In this document: positions 53,320 to 63,942 of the stretch, in pieces
Numbering within the stretch: the stretch's first letter is position 1
How the letters are laid out: each line of letters begins with the position of its first letter
Program-made: the position numbers and the translations under genes
The notes under the pieces: generated by a model
Databases searched by the model: none
What the model saw: only the letters and a program-made list of their open reading frames with translations
Told to the model about the DNA's origin: nothing
DNA from: Arenicella chitinivorans
Lineage (GTDB): Bacteria; Pseudomonadota; Gammaproteobacteria; Arenicellales; Arenicellaceae
DNA length: 64,000 bases
NCBI RefSeq assembly: GCF_014651515.1
Contig: NZ_BMXA01000003.1
Coordinates: forward strand, 372,001-436,000
Reading direction: 5' to 3'

Positions 53320-55269
53320 ATGTCGATACAAATTACTTTCCCGGACGGGGCTGTTAAACAATTCGATGGCCCAGTGACTGGACTAACCATCGCCGATGGC
53401 ATCAGCAGCGGCTTACGCCGTAATGCAGTGGCAATTGAAGTGAACGGCGAGATGTGGGATTTAACCCGCGACATCCATACCGACGCAATGGTGTCGATTA
53501 TCACGCGTGACTCAGAAGAGGGTCTGGATGTGCTGCGCCATGATGCTGCGCACGTGATGGCCGAAGCAGTAAAGGAACTGTATCCCGAGACGCAAGTCAC
53601 GATTGGACCATCAATTGAGAATGGCTTCTATTATGACTTTGCCCGTGACGAGCCCTTTACACCAGATGATCTGGAAGCGATTGAGGCGCGCATGCGCGAC
53701 ATCGTAAAGCGTAATGAAACCATTGAGCGCGAAGTCTGGGATCGTGATGAAGCAATCGCGTATTTCAAGCGCATCGGTGAGGTTTATAAAGCTGAAATTA
53801 TTGCTGATTTGCCCGCAGACGAGACCATTACGGTGTATCGCCAAGGCGATTTCTTAGACCTTTGCCGTGGTCCACATCTGCCCTCAACCGGCATTCTGCG
53901 TGATGGCTTCAAATTGACCAAATTGGCTGGCGCGTACTGGCGGGGTGACTCGAATAATGCGCAACTACAGCGTATTTATGGTACGGCTTGGTCAGACAAA
54001 AAAGCACTTAAAGCGTATTTGCGCCGAATGGAAGAAGCGGAAAAACGCGATCATCGTAAATTGGGTAAAGCGATGGACTTATTCCATCTACAGGACGAAG
54101 CACCAGGCAGTGTGTTTTGGCACCCGAAAGGTTGGGCGGTGTATCAAGCTGTACAGCAATATATGGCGGCCAAACAGTATGCACATGGATACCAAGAGAT
54201 CAAAACACCGCAGGTGGTGGATATTTCGCTCTGGGAAAAGTCCGGTCATGCTTCAAAATTCGGCGATGACATGTTTACGTTAACGAATGATGAGCGTATG
54301 TACGCCATTAAGCCCATGAACTGCCCGTGCCACGTGCAGGTATTCAATCAGGGCTTGAAAAGCTATCGTGATTTGCCGTTGCGGTTGGCGGAATTCGGTT
54401 CTTGCCACCGTAATGAAATGTCGGGTTCGTTGCACGGCATTATGCGCGTACGCAGCTTCGTACAGGACGATGCGCACATTTTTTGTACTGAAGAGCAAAT
54501 CCAGTCGGAAGTGAAAGCGTTTATCGATTTCTTGCATGAAGTGTATGCGGACTTTGGCTTTGATGAAGTAATTTATAAGTTGTCGACGCGTCCGGAGCAG
54601 CGCGTTGGATCGGACGAGGTTTGGGATCGTGCTGAGCAGGCGCTGGAGCAGGCCCTGAACGATAACGGCATCGAATGGGAATTGCAGCCAGGCGAAGGCG
54701 CTTTCTACGGGCCCAAAATCGAGTTTTCTTTGAAAGATTGTATTGGCCGAGTATGGCAGTGCGGCACCATGCAGGTCGACTTTTCAATGCCGGAGCGCTT
54801 GGATGCTGAATACGTGGCGGAGGATGGTTCCAAAAAAGTCCCCGTTATGTTGCATCGCGCTATTTTAGGGTCGATTGAGCGGTTCCTGGGTATCTTGATT
54901 GAACAGCACGCTGGTGCGTTACCGGCTTGGTTAGCGCCACAACAAGTCATGGTCGCCACGATTGTTACCGACGCTAATGACTATGCTGTTGAAGTCGCTA
55001 ACGCATTACGCAACGCAGGTTTGCGCGCCGAAGTGGATCTGCGCAACGAAAAGATTGGCTACAAAGTACGGGAGCACAGCTTGCAAAAAATTCCAGCAAT
55101 CCTATGTATAGGAAAGCGGGAAGCCGAGGAAGGCACCGTTGCTGTGCGGCGTTTTGGTAGCAAAGCGCAAACGGTGATGCCACTTGAGGATTTTATTGAA
55201 CAGTTTGGTACTGAAGTGGAACAAAAACAACTGTTCGATGCGCAGGCTGATAAGCCGCAAGACAAATAA
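53320..55269 (+). CDS. thrS: Threonyl-tRNA synthetase
   Basis: This about 649-residue class II synthetase charges tRNA-Thr. It has an N-terminal TGS domain ([17 protein letters not shown]), an editing domain with [16 protein letters not shown], a catalytic core with [10 protein letters not shown] and [21 protein letters not shown], and a C-terminal anticodon domain. Zinc ligands include the CPC region cysteine. The ATG at 53320 matches the family start; an in-frame ATG at 53287 would add 11 residues. In many bacteria infC-rpmI-rplT follow thrS, but here an FKBP gene does. Confidence 0.97.
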   Translation: MSIQITFPDGAVKQFDGPVTGLTIADGISSGLRRNAVAIEVNGEMWDLTRDIHTDAMVSIITRDSEEGLDVLRHDAAHVMAEAVKELYPETQVTIGPSIENGFYYDFARDEPFTPDDLEAIEARMRDIVKRNETIEREVWDRDEAIAYFKRIGEVYKAEIIADLPADETITVYRQGDFLDLCRGPHLPSTGILRDGFKLTKLAGAYWRGDSNNAQLQRIYGTAWSDKKALKAYLRRMEEAEKRDHRKLGKAMDLFHLQDEAPGSVFWHPKGWAVYQAVQQYMAAKQYAHGYQEIKTPQVVDISLWEKSGHASKFGDDMFTLTNDERMYAIKPMNCPCHVQVFNQGLKSYRDLPLRLAEFGSCHRNEMSGSLHGIMRVRSFVQDDAHIFCTEEQIQSEVKAFIDFLHEVYADFGFDEVIYKLSTRPEQRVGSDEVWDRAEQALEQALNDNGIEWELQPGEGAFYGPKIEFSLKDCIGRVWQCGTMQVDFSMPERLDAEYVAEDGSKKVPVMLHRAILGSIERFLGILIEQHAGALPAWLAPQQVMVATIVTDANDYAVEVANALRNAGLRAEVDLRNEKIGYKVREHSLQKIPAILCIGKREAEEGTVAVRRFGSKAQTVMPLEDFIEQFGTEVEQKQLFDAQADKPQDK

Positions 55270-55290
55270 CCCTATAGGAGAAACTAAGTA

Positions 55291-56070
55291 ATGAGCTTAA
55301 TGAAACGAATCGCCACCAGTGCTGGTGTGTCGACCCTGGTTGTCAGCGCCAGCATGGCTGTGGCGACCTCTGCATTCGCAGAAGAAAGTAAATGGACCAC
55401 AAAAAACAAAGTTGATCTCACCACAGAGGAAGCAAAGCTGGGTTACACCTTCGGCATGCAGATTGGGAGTAACTTGGTCGGGCAGGGGATCGACCAGAAG
55501 ATTGATGTGAAAGCGTTGACTGCCGCCATCCAAGACGCGGCGGCTGGCATCGAGCCACGCTTATCGCAAGAAGAAATGCAGCAAGCACAAATCGCGTTCC
55601 AGCAAGCGATGCAAGCTGAAGCGGAAAAAGCACGTGCTGAGCTCGAAGCGAAAGGCCAAGAGAACAGTGAAAAAGGCAAAGCGTTTATGGCTAAAAATGC
55701 CAAAGCCAAAGGCGTTAAAACCACTGAAAGCGGTCTACAGTACAACATTATTCGTGCGGGAAAAGGTAAAACACCAACCGCAGACGACGTCATTAAAGTG
55801 CACTATGTTGGCAAACTGATTGATGGTACCGAATTCGACAGCTCGTACGAGCGTGGCCAACCAGCTAGCTTTGCCGTCGCCGCAGTGATCCCTGGATTCT
55901 CGGAAGGTTTGCAGTTGGTCAAAGAAGGCGGCAAAATTCGTCTGGTGATTCCTGAGCAATTGGCTTACGGTCTTGATGCGCCACCATCAATCGGCCCAAA
56001 TCAAACCTTGATTTTCGAAGTAGAGTTGTTGGAAGTAACGCCAGCACCGACCTCTAAGAAAGAAGGTTAA
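55291..56070 (+). CDS. Periplasmic FKBP-type peptidyl-prolyl isomerase (FkpA/Mip-like)
   Basis: This 259-residue protein speeds prolyl isomerisation and acts as a chaperone in the periplasm. A signal peptide (ending TSAFAEE) is followed by an FKBP_N dimerisation domain (TTEEAKLGYTFGMQIGSNL), a long linking helix rich in Ala/Glu/Lys, and the FKBP domain with VKVHYVGKL-like IKVHYVGKLIDGTEFDSSYE and VIPEQLAYGLDAPPSIGPNQ. A TATAGGAGAA ribosome binding site stands ahead. It begins 21 bases after thrS, so cotranscription is possible. Confidence 0.93.
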   Translation: MSLMKRIATSAGVSTLVVSASMAVATSAFAEESKWTTKNKVDLTTEEAKLGYTFGMQIGSNLVGQGIDQKIDVKALTAAIQDAAAGIEPRLSQEEMQQAQIAFQQAMQAEAEKARAELEAKGQENSEKGKAFMAKNAKAKGVKTTESGLQYNIIRAGKGKTPTADDVIKVHYVGKLIDGTEFDSSYERGQPASFAVAAVIPGFSEGLQLVKEGGKIRLVIPEQLAYGLDAPPSIGPNQTLIFEVELLEVTPAPTSKKEG

Positions 56071-56104
56071 TTTCTGATCTGCTAACTACGAGCACTCGTT
56101 ATTT

Positions 56105-56344
56105 ATGAAGCCACAACTCGCGCTGTACTACAGTAAGTACTGTTATTTTTGTCAGAAAGTCCTGACGTTTTTGCAGCATAAAGACATGCAGCTGGAATTG
56201 CGCAGCACCTCGGTTCCAGAGCATGCGCAGGCTTTAATGGCTGGAGGCGGTAAGACTCAGGTGCCTTGCCTGCGTATCGAGCATGAGAGTGGTGAGGTTG
56301 AGTGGATGTATGAGTCAGACGACATAATCCGCTATTTAAGCTAG
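56105..56344 (+). CDS. Glutaredoxin-like protein
   Basis: This 79-residue protein has a thioredoxin fold of glutaredoxin or glutathione S-transferase N-terminal type. The redox motif is CYFC in YYSKYCYFCQKVLTFL, the cis-proline is in TQVPCLRIE, and the C-terminal helix is in ESDDIIRYL. It probably reduces disulfides or glutathione adducts; it might supply ArsC, but nothing links them except function. It follows the FKBP gene after 34 bases and precedes a bidirectional terminator. Confidence 0.82.
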   Translation: MKPQLALYYSKYCYFCQKVLTFLQHKDMQLELRSTSVPEHAQALMAGGGKTQVPCLRIEHESGEVEWMYESDDIIRYLS

Positions 56345-56370
56345 CGCGTTTTTAGCAGAACAGAAAACAT

Positions 56371-56401
56371 AAAAAAGGCCATCATGAGATGGCCTTTTTT
56401 T
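56371..56401. terminator. Bidirectional terminator between glutaredoxin-like gene and adk
   Basis: GGCCATC (56377-56383) pairs with GATGGCC (56388-56394) around ATGA, with six A residues before and seven T residues after. The symmetric A/T flanks allow termination from both converging genes. Confidence 0.93.
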
Positions 56402-56420
56402 GACTATAGATCGCGTGGAA

Positions 56421-57110
<690 letters not shown>

Positions 57111-57279
57111 CTAAATAATGTGGAAAAGCGAACCGAAAATGGCCGCCTCACTGCGGAGAGTGGCGTAATTTAGCACAATCTTGGTGCGCTGGTAAGCTGC
57201 AATTGTGCATCTATATTGAGCATGATCGTTATGAATAGAGATAAACCGTGACCGTCAACAGCAAGCACGCTAAGATAGG

Positions 57280-59181
57280 ATGCAGGCCCAAGCCATTTAT
57301 TACCCTGATTTTAGAGTCGTGTCTGTTATTAGTCCCAAAATTTACCTCCAGCATCCAGACGATGCACTGACCCAGCATGAAGGGCTGGACATCATCAATT
57401 GCCATGATGCGGCCACCCTTGATCAGTTGTTTCGTGAGCGAGTACGACGCAGTCCCAATAAAGTCGCTTACGAGCAGTTTTCACCGACTGAGGCACGCTG
57501 GGTGCCGCATACTTGGTCACAGATTGCTACACAGGTTGAACGGTGGCAAGTGGCGTTCAGGGATGCCGGTTTAAGCAAAGGCGACCGGGTGGGAATTTGT
57601 TATCGTAATAGTATTGAATGGGTGATTTTTGACCAAGCGGCATTACGTTTGGGTCTGGTGGTGGTGCCGCTGTATACCGCGGATCGCGCTGACAACGTGG
57701 CCTATGTGATTGGCAATGCCGGTGCACGTCTGGTGTTGTTTGAAACTCAGCAAGTTTGGGACTCTGTGGCGGCAACGGACGAAGATGTCAGTTGCGTTGA
57801 AACTGTGCTGGTGATGGACGGAGAGGCAACTGGAAAAGCACACCTCGTCGGAGACTGGTTGCCTGAGCATGGCAGTCATCTTGAACGCGGTATGGCGGAA
57901 CCGGATGACCTGGCATCCATTGTGTATACGTCTGGTACGACCGGTCGACCGAAAGGTGTGATGCTGTCACATCGCAATATGTTGTCGAACGCGTACAGTG
58001 GCATGCGCAGCGTGGCACTTACGCCGCACGACCATCTTTTGTCATTCTTGCCCCTGTCACATACGTTGGAGCGCACGGTTGGCTATTATGCGGCGCTAAT
58101 GAGTGCGGCTAAGGTGTCGTTTAATCGGTCGATCCCTGAGCTTGCCGATGATTTGCAAGTATGCCAGCCAACAGTGCTGATTTCTGTGCCACGCATTTTT
58201 GAGCGCGTACATAACAAAATTTACTCTGGCCTAGCAGATCGAAGTCGCTTTGCTCAATGGCTGTTTGACACGGCGATCGAGGTCGGCTGGCGTCGATTTG
58301 AGCACCAACAAGGCCTGCGAGGCTGGCACCCAAGCCTACTGCTTCACGCATTGACCGATCGTTTGGTGGCGCGCAAGGTGCGTGCCCAACTCGGCGGTAA
58401 ACTGCGGTATGTGATTGTTGGTGGCGCGCCCCTGTCTACTTCGGTGGCCAAAACCTTTATCTCACTGGGTGTGACGTTGCTGCAAGGCTACGGATTGACC
58501 GAATCCAGTCCGGTAGTGAGTGTAAACACCTTGGAGCGAAATCGACCCGATTCCATCGGCATGCTATTGCGCGGCGTCGCCGCCAAGCTAATGGAGGGCA
58601 ATGAGCTTTGGGTTCGAGGCGAAAATGTCATGATGGGTTATTGGTCGAATCCGGAGGCCACACGACAGGTCATTGTTAACGATGGGGATGAGCGTTGGCT
58701 TCGAACGGGTGATTGTGCCTCTATTGATGTTGATGGTTTTGTACGCATAACCGGTCGAATTAAAGATATTCTGGTGTTGGCGAACGGGGAAAAAGTGCCG
58801 CCAAGTGATATTGAGAGTGCAATTAAACGCGATCCGTTATTCGAGCAAGTATTAGTGCTGGGTGAAGGTAAATCGTTTCTGACCGCGCTGGTCTGTTTAA
58901 GCGCCGATCTATCTGTGGCGCTTTGTGACGATCGAGGCTGGGATTCGAATAACTGGCAGACGCCTGAGCAACAAGAATATCTCGTGCAGAAGATCGCTGC
59001 GCAGATGGAAGACTTTCCAGGTTATGCCAAGGTGCGAAAAGTCGCCGTAAGCGATTCTGAATGGACCGTGGATAACGGCTTATTAACCCCAACACTCAAG
59101 GTCAAGCGAGTCGCAGTGATGCGTGAATTTTCAGACCAGATCGACGCCCTGTATTCTGGCCATGGAGTGCACGGCGCATGA
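57280..59181 (+). CDS. Long-chain acyl-CoA ligase family protein (AMP-forming)
   Basis: This 633-residue enzyme of the AMP-dependent synthetase superfamily is most like long-chain fatty acyl-CoA ligases of the COG1022 type. The AMP-binding signature is VYTSGTTGRPKGVMLSHRN (about residues 213-231). The later motifs are LLQGYGLTESSPVVS, ERWLRTGDCASIDVDG and ITGRIKDILVLANGEKVPP. It may activate fatty acids for beta-oxidation or phospholipid synthesis; the precise chain length is unknown. The N-terminal start is uncertain by a few codons. Its last four bases overlap the endonuclease I gene. Confidence 0.88.
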   Translation: MQAQAIYYPDFRVVSVISPKIYLQHPDDALTQHEGLDIINCHDAATLDQLFRERVRRSPNKVAYEQFSPTEARWVPHTWSQIATQVERWQVAFRDAGLSKGDRVGICYRNSIEWVIFDQAALRLGLVVVPLYTADRADNVAYVIGNAGARLVLFETQQVWDSVAATDEDVSCVETVLVMDGEATGKAHLVGDWLPEHGSHLERGMAEPDDLASIVYTSGTTGRPKGVMLSHRNMLSNAYSGMRSVALTPHDHLLSFLPLSHTLERTVGYYAALMSAAKVSFNRSIPELADDLQVCQPTVLISVPRIFERVHNKIYSGLADRSRFAQWLFDTAIEVGWRRFEHQQGLRGWHPSLLLHALTDRLVARKVRAQLGGKLRYVIVGGAPLSTSVAKTFISLGVTLLQGYGLTESSPVVSVNTLERNRPDSIGMLLRGVAAKLMEGNELWVRGENVMMGYWSNPEATRQVIVNDGDERWLRTGDCASIDVDGFVRITGRIKDILVLANGEKVPPSDIESAIKRDPLFEQVLVLGEGKSFLTALVCLSADLSVALCDDRGWDSNNWQTPEQQEYLVQKIAAQMEDFPGYAKVRKVAVSDSEWTVDNGLLTPTLKVKRVAVMREFSDQIDALYSGHGVHGA

Positions 59182-59897
59182 TCCGTCTGGTTTTGGCCCT
59201 GTCGGCCACCCTATTGTTAGTCGCTTGTGAACCATTCGATACTCAGGCTACGTCCACTGAGTACAGCACGTCACCAAAAAGCGAGCGTGACTACGCGCTG
59301 GCACGCTCGCAGTTCTGGCGTCATGTGTACCCGCAAGACGGCGTCACGTTGTATTGTCAGCAAGCATTTCAAACCGATGCGCGTAGCGGAGTGAACATTG
59401 AGCATGTTTTCCCGATGTCTTGGGCGACGTCAGCACTGAAGTGTGGCAAGCGCAAACAATGCCGTGGCAACAGTGTTGAGTTCAATATTATCGAGTCTGA
59501 CATGCACAATTTGTTTCCATCGCGCAGTGACGTGAACCAAGCTCGTTCAAGTTTTCGATTCGGGGACGTACGCGGCGAAAAGCGTGAATTTGGTCGTCAG
59601 TGTGATTTTGAAGTCAATAGCCGAGCCCGCATGGCCGAGCCTGCGCCAGCCGTGCGTGGCGAAGTAGCCCGAGCGATGTTTTACATGGCGCATCAGTATC
59701 AAGATCAAGGGCTGCTAATTTTCAAGAAACAGGCTCGCATGTTAATAGCGTGGCATCGTGCTGATCCACCGAGCGATGCCGAGCATCGTCGTAATGATAT
59801 AATCGCTAAAATACAAGGTAATCGAAACCCGTTTATTGACCGGCCGGATTACCTTGAACAGCTGTACCGGGAAGGGTACTTTGATGGTGGCCGCTAG
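59178..59897 (+). CDS. endA: Endonuclease I family lipoprotein
   Basis: This 239-residue protein is a periplasmic or secreted DNase of the EndA/NucM family. A signal peptide with lipobox LLVACEPF predicts lipid anchoring, unlike soluble E. coli EndA. The His-Me finger active site is visible in NIEHVFPMSWA, with GNSVEFNIIESDMHNLFPSR as the metal-ligand region. Several cysteines (LYCQQAF, LKCGKRKQCRG, RQCDFE) could form disulfides. It overlaps the acyl-CoA ligase gene by four bases. Confidence 0.92.
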   Translation: MIRLVLALSATLLLVACEPFDTQATSTEYSTSPKSERDYALARSQFWRHVYPQDGVTLYCQQAFQTDARSGVNIEHVFPMSWATSALKCGKRKQCRGNSVEFNIIESDMHNLFPSRSDVNQARSSFRFGDVRGEKREFGRQCDFEVNSRARMAEPAPAVRGEVARAMFYMAHQYQDQGLLIFKKQARMLIAWHRADPPSDAEHRRNDIIAKIQGNRNPFIDRPDYLEQLYREGYFDGGR

Positions 59898-59949
59898 GCC
59901 GCCGAGGGGGTCCTTTGGTGGGACGCCTTAGTTTTTGGGGAAAACATGC

Positions 59950-60810
59950 ATGAAGATGAGAATTAGTTTGCGGGCTGCGGTGGCATGTCTGATGTTGACT
60001 GGATTGGTCGCCTGTACCTCGCCGCAGCCGTTTCAGGTTAGCGCTCGATTCAATCAGACGCGAGATATTGAGGTAGGTCGGCCAGTATTGTTTGATGGTG
60101 TTTCAGTCGGTGAAGTGCTTACTGTCACACCCGAAGGCGCGGGCAGTATTGTTGCAATGAGTGTGACGCCGGAAGCGGCTGAAATGATCAGTGCCGATGC
60201 TGCATTGGTGGTGAATCGAATTAAGCCTGGAGCACCGCTAGAATTACATAATCCCTCGGGTGTGATGGTTGAGCCATTACAGGCTGGGCAGCGTGTGCAG
60301 GCAATGGATTCGATGCTGGAACTCATGGCCTGGTCTGTTGGTGACGCGATCAACGCGGGCGGTGAGCAACTGGCAGTGATGGTGGATGACTTTCAGCGCT
60401 ATATCAAAAGCGATGAGTTTCAGCAGAACGCGCAGGCGGTTCAACAGCAGTTGCAAGATGCCCTCGGCACCACCGCAGCAGCGCTTAAGACGATTGGCGA
60501 CAATGTTGCTCAGTCTATTGTGAACGTCGCCGCCACCGAAGAACAACTGGCCAAAGCGATTGACGAGCTTGGCGACGAGCTTGGGCCTGTGGTGGAAGAA
60601 TTGGCGCGTAGCAGCGCGGACTTGGCCACAGAGTTGGATCAGTTTGCAGAGCAACTTGAGAATGCCTCACCCGAACAAAAGGCGTCGGGTGAGCGTTTGA
60701 TTCAAAGCATCACCGATTTGCTTGCCAAGCTGAATCAAAGCCTGGAACAAGGCAGCGTGCCGACATCAAAAGCCACGCCAGAGACAAGCGACGAAGCAGG
60801 GTCGTTTTAG
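59950..60810 (+). CDS. MCE (MlaD-like) domain lipoprotein
   Basis: This about 286-residue protein has a lipoprotein signal (LTGLVACTS) and then an MCE-like domain, visible as RFNQTRDIEVGRPVLFDGVSVGEV and completed by VVNRIKPGAPLELHNPSG. The rest (about residues 125-270) is a long helical, probably coiled-coil region (ELGDELGPVVEELARSSADL). MCE proteins form hexamers that carry lipids across the periplasm. Most are anchored by a membrane helix and encoded beside an ABC permease and ATPase, neither of which is present here. Start choice between 59950 and 59956 is open. Confidence 0.78.
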   Translation: MKMRISLRAAVACLMLTGLVACTSPQPFQVSARFNQTRDIEVGRPVLFDGVSVGEVLTVTPEGAGSIVAMSVTPEAAEMISADAALVVNRIKPGAPLELHNPSGVMVEPLQAGQRVQAMDSMLELMAWSVGDAINAGGEQLAVMVDDFQRYIKSDEFQQNAQAVQQQLQDALGTTAAALKTIGDNVAQSIVNVAATEEQLAKAIDELGDELGPVVEELARSSADLATELDQFAEQLENASPEQKASGERLIQSITDLLAKLNQSLEQGSVPTSKATPETSDEAGSF

Positions 60811-60832
60811 ATATTAACCTGCTGGGTCGGGC

Positions 60833-60860
60833 AAATTCGGCGGCCGCTACCGCCGAATTT
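60833..60860. terminator. Bidirectional terminator between MCE lipoprotein gene and glnS
   Basis: AAATTCGGCGG (60833-60843) and CCGCCGAATTT (60850-60860) form a perfect 11-base stem around CCGCTA. A short T-run follows on the plus strand and the arms are symmetric, so it can serve both converging genes. Confidence 0.8.
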
Positions 60861-60890
60861 TAAGTATCGCAAAGAATGCGCTCGGCAGAG

Positions 60891-62582
60891 TTACTTGCCG
60901 CTGTGTTTGGCCCAGGTGTCGCGTAGGCTGACAGTACGATTCATGATTACCTTGTCGGCAGTATGGTCGAGCGCATCAAAACAGAAGTACCCGACACGTT
61001 CGAATTGAAAGCGTGTCTCTGGGTCTGCGTCTTTGATGCTCGGCTCTAGTTTGGCATCTGGATATACGTGTAAGGAATCTGGGTTCAGAAGTGCCACAAA
61101 ATCGTCGGCGGCACCTGGATTGGGTTCCTTGAATAAACGGTCATAGACGCGTACCTCGGCGTCCACAGCATGGGCCGCACTGACCCAGTGAATAATGCCT
61201 TTGATTTTGCGACCATCGGGGGTTTGGCCTTTGGCGGTTAATGGGTCATAGGTGCAATGCAATTCAATCACATTACCGTCATCATCGGTAATGACCTCAT
61301 TACACGTCACGGCATAACCGTAACGAAGGCGTACCTCTCGGCCTGGACCTAGGCGAAAAAACTTAGACGGTGGATCGAGCATGAAGTCATCTTGGTCGAT
61401 GTAAATCTCGCGGCCAAAGGGTATTTCGCGTGTGCCCATGGAGTCGTCTTTCGGGTGATTTTTAACGGTGAACGTTTCCGACTGACCTTCAGGGTAATTG
61501 GTGATGATGAGTTTCAGCGGGTTCAGTACACCAAAAACGCGCTTCGCGGTAGCTTCCAAATCGTGACGAATGGCGTTTTCCAATACCGTCATCTCGATCG
61601 TTGCGTCTTTTTTGGTGACCCCGATTTCAGCGCAGAAATCTCGGATGGATTGCGGTGTGTATCCGCGCCGTCGTAAACCAACCAAGGTGGTCAAACGCGG
61701 ATCGTCCCAGCCGTTCACATGGCCTTCGGTGACTAATTGAATTAGTTTACGTTTACTCGCCAGCGTGTATTCCAAATTGGAGCGACCGAATTCGATTTGT
61801 TTCGGCATCAGTTTGCCGCGCTCGCCAATCAGATTTTCTTCCAACGTGATGTTGGCGAGTATCCAGTCATACAACTCACGATTGTCCTGAAACTCCAAAG
61901 TACAGAGAGAGTGCGTGATGCCTTCCAAAGCGTCCGAGATGCAGTGCGTAAAGTCATACATTGGGTAAATGCACCAGGCGTCGCCTGCACGGTAGTGATG
62001 AGCGTAGCGCACGCGATAAAGGATCGGATCGCGCATCACCATATTGGGCGATGACATGTCGATCTTGGCCCGTAAGGTATAGTCGCCTTCGTTAAACTCA
62101 CCAGCGCGCATGCGCTCGAATAGGGCGCGGTTCTCATCAGCCGGGCGATCACGGTGTGGGCTGTTTTTACCGGGTTCGGTCAAGGTGCCACGGTACTCAC
62201 GCATTTCGTCGGGGGTCAATTCATCAACATAGGCCAAGCCTTTGTCGACGAGCTCCAGTGCGAATTGGTATAAGCGTTCGTAGTAATCGGATGCAAAACA
62301 CAGCTGATCCCATTCAAATCCGAGCCATTGCACTGTGTCGCGAATTGACTCCACAAATTCCATGCTCTCTTTTTCTGGATTGGTGTCGTCGAAGCGAAGA
62401 TTGCACTTGCCACCGAGATCTTCCGCCAGTCCGAAATTCAAGCAGATAGATTTGGCATGTCCGAGATGTAAGTAGCCATTCGGCTCGGGTGGAAAGCGTG
62501 TGTAGATGTAGTCGTGCTTGCCGTTCGCCAAGTCGTTCTTGGCGATGCTGCGAATAAAATGGTTTGGCGTGGGTTTGCTCAT
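60891..62582 (-). CDS. glnS: Glutaminyl-tRNA synthetase
   Basis: This 563-residue class I synthetase charges tRNA-Gln directly. The HIGH-type motif is [15 protein letters not shown] and the KMSKS-type motif is [25 protein letters not shown] is a strong GlnRS signature. The two beta-barrel anticodon-binding domains fill the C-terminal third. Its presence is typical of gammaproteobacteria. The minus-strand TATAAT at 62639-62644 may be its -10 box. Confidence 0.97.
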   Translation of the reverse strand: MSKPTPNHFIRSIAKNDLANGKHDYIYTRFPPEPNGYLHLGHAKSICLNFGLAEDLGGKCNLRFDDTNPEKESMEFVESIRDTVQWLGFEWDQLCFASDYYERLYQFALELVDKGLAYVDELTPDEMREYRGTLTEPGKNSPHRDRPADENRALFERMRAGEFNEGDYTLRAKIDMSSPNMVMRDPILYRVRYAHHYRAGDAWCIYPMYDFTHCISDALEGITHSLCTLEFQDNRELYDWILANITLEENLIGERGKLMPKQIEFGRSNLEYTLASKRKLIQLVTEGHVNGWDDPRLTTLVGLRRRGYTPQSIRDFCAEIGVTKKDATIEMTVLENAIRHDLEATAKRVFGVLNPLKLIITNYPEGQSETFTVKNHPKDDSMGTREIPFGREIYIDQDDFMLDPPSKFFRLGPGREVRLRYGYAVTCNEVITDDDGNVIELHCTYDPLTAKGQTPDGRKIKGIIHWVSAAHAVDAEVRVYDRLFKEPNPGAADDFVALLNPDSLHVYPDAKLEPSIKDADPETRFQFERVGYFCFDALDHTADKVIMNRTVSLRDTWAKHSGK

Positions 62583-62638
62583 GAAAGTAAAACCTAAGTT
62601 GTCTGTTGCTAAACAGACTGGGCAAATTCAAACTGCGT

Positions 62639-62644
62639 ATTATA
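62639..62644 (-). promoter_or_regulatory. Candidate -10 box of glnS
   Basis: Reading the minus strand gives a perfect TATAAT 56 bases ahead of the glnS start. The hexamer at the -35 position is poor, so this is only a candidate. Confidence 0.35.
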
Positions 62645-62681
62645 GTGGATGTTGGGGCCCGATTGGGAGAGACGTCGACCT

Positions 62682-63749
62682 CTATTGCGCATCGTTCGGT
62701 CGTATTTGTACTTCATTATTCTGCAAACTCGGGGTTGCCAGTGAAATACCCGACCGCACCGACTCAGCCAGAATGTGCCCGCGAAAAATCTGTTTTATGC
62801 GCAGCAGGCGTTTTACGTCTTTGATGTAGTAATAGACCGCCCAGGTCACCGCATAGTCGCCCGTTTCTTGCACCATGATTTCGGGTTTGAATTGCTCCTC
62901 TCGCAAGCCTTCGACGCGATCGATTTCGGCAAATGCGCGCATGATCATCTCGGTCACTTCCTGTTTGGAGTGCTGGTAATCGATATTGAATAACAAGCAT
63001 TCTCGCAACCCTTTGGCAGAGGCGAAACGTGACAAGTTTTGAATGCCAACATCGCGCAAGCGCGCGTTGCGCAGCATCAAGCGATGGTTGTTCGCCAAAT
63101 CCAGACATTCAGTGTGAAACAACTTGGTTTTAAACACACTGGCCACAATGGTGTTGCCGTCCAGGTCAAACTGGATGACGTCGCCTTCTTCACACAGGCG
63201 GCTGTTCAGAATGATCAACCCGCTGATAATGTCCGGCGCCCAGGAACCTTGGGTCATGGCCAGAAATAGACCGATGATACCCAGTGCACCGCCGGCCTCA
63301 AGCAGAGAATTTAAACCGAGGATGCGCAGGCAGCTGACCAAAGCGATAATCGCGATTACAGCAGCCACAAATAGACTCAATCCGCGGCTTGAGTAGGTAT
63401 CGGAGATCGTGGTTTTGTTATTGGTTTGGCGCACCTTGCCAAAGCGTCGGCGCACGAAATAGTTAATCGCTTGCGTCGACAAGACAGCAAAGTAAATCAC
63501 GATCAATGATTGCGTGAAGCGCGATAACAAGGCGCTTTTGGGCAGGATAAAGACGCTGGTCAACACCGCCATGATGATCAAGAAATTCAATAGCCGCATC
63601 ATGCTGACACGGGTGGTCAGATTTTCCTCAGGATTGAGCCAGCTGCAAAAAGGCTTGGCCAGCGCCATCAGCAACAGACTAACGCCGATAGTCAAAATGT
63701 CCTGCAGGCTTAGCAGGGTAAAAACATTGGATAGGTCTGGCAAAGTCAT
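62682..63749 (-). CDS. MscS-family mechanosensitive ion channel
   Basis: This 355-residue protein is a small-conductance mechanosensitive channel homologue that should relieve turgor on osmotic downshock. It has about four or five membrane segments. The pore-lining helix region is LLEAGGALGIIGLFLAMTQG and the beta domain begins DIISGLIILNSRLCEEGDVI. The C-terminal cytoplasmic alpha/beta domain contains VTWAVYYYIKDVKRLL. It is upstream of glnS on the same strand with its own 99-base gap. Confidence 0.88.
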   Translation of the reverse strand: MTLPDLSNVFTLLSLQDILTIGVSLLLMALAKPFCSWLNPEENLTTRVSMMRLLNFLIIMAVLTSVFILPKSALLSRFTQSLIVIYFAVLSTQAINYFVRRRFGKVRQTNNKTTISDTYSSRGLSLFVAAVIAIIALVSCLRILGLNSLLEAGGALGIIGLFLAMTQGSWAPDIISGLIILNSRLCEEGDVIQFDLDGNTIVASVFKTKLFHTECLDLANNHRLMLRNARLRDVGIQNLSRFASAKGLRECLLFNIDYQHSKQEVTEMIMRAFAEIDRVEGLREEQFKPEIMVQETGDYAVTWAVYYYIKDVKRLLRIKQIFRGHILAESVRSGISLATPSLQNNEVQIRPNDAQ

Positions 63750-63863
63750 CGAGCCATTATACGTAATCTGCTGTGCGGGTGCTCATCTGCGGGAAAAACT
63801 ATTCACCTTGGGAATGATTGTTATAGATTTCAGATTCGCTCTGGTATTACGGAACATGCTTCG

Positions 63864-63869
63864 TATAAT
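63864..63869 (+). promoter_or_regulatory. Candidate -10 box upstream of the pntA-like gene
   Basis: A perfect TATAAT occurs about 75 bases ahead of the last gene start. The corresponding -35 position is weak. It is the best promoter candidate in the interval between the divergent mscS and pntA-like genes. Confidence 0.35.
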
Positions 63870-63942
63870 CAGTGTCAGCCAAGCTTTGCGCACTCTGCGC
63901 ACAAAAAAAATCTAATGGACACACCACTGGAGTTAACCAAAG

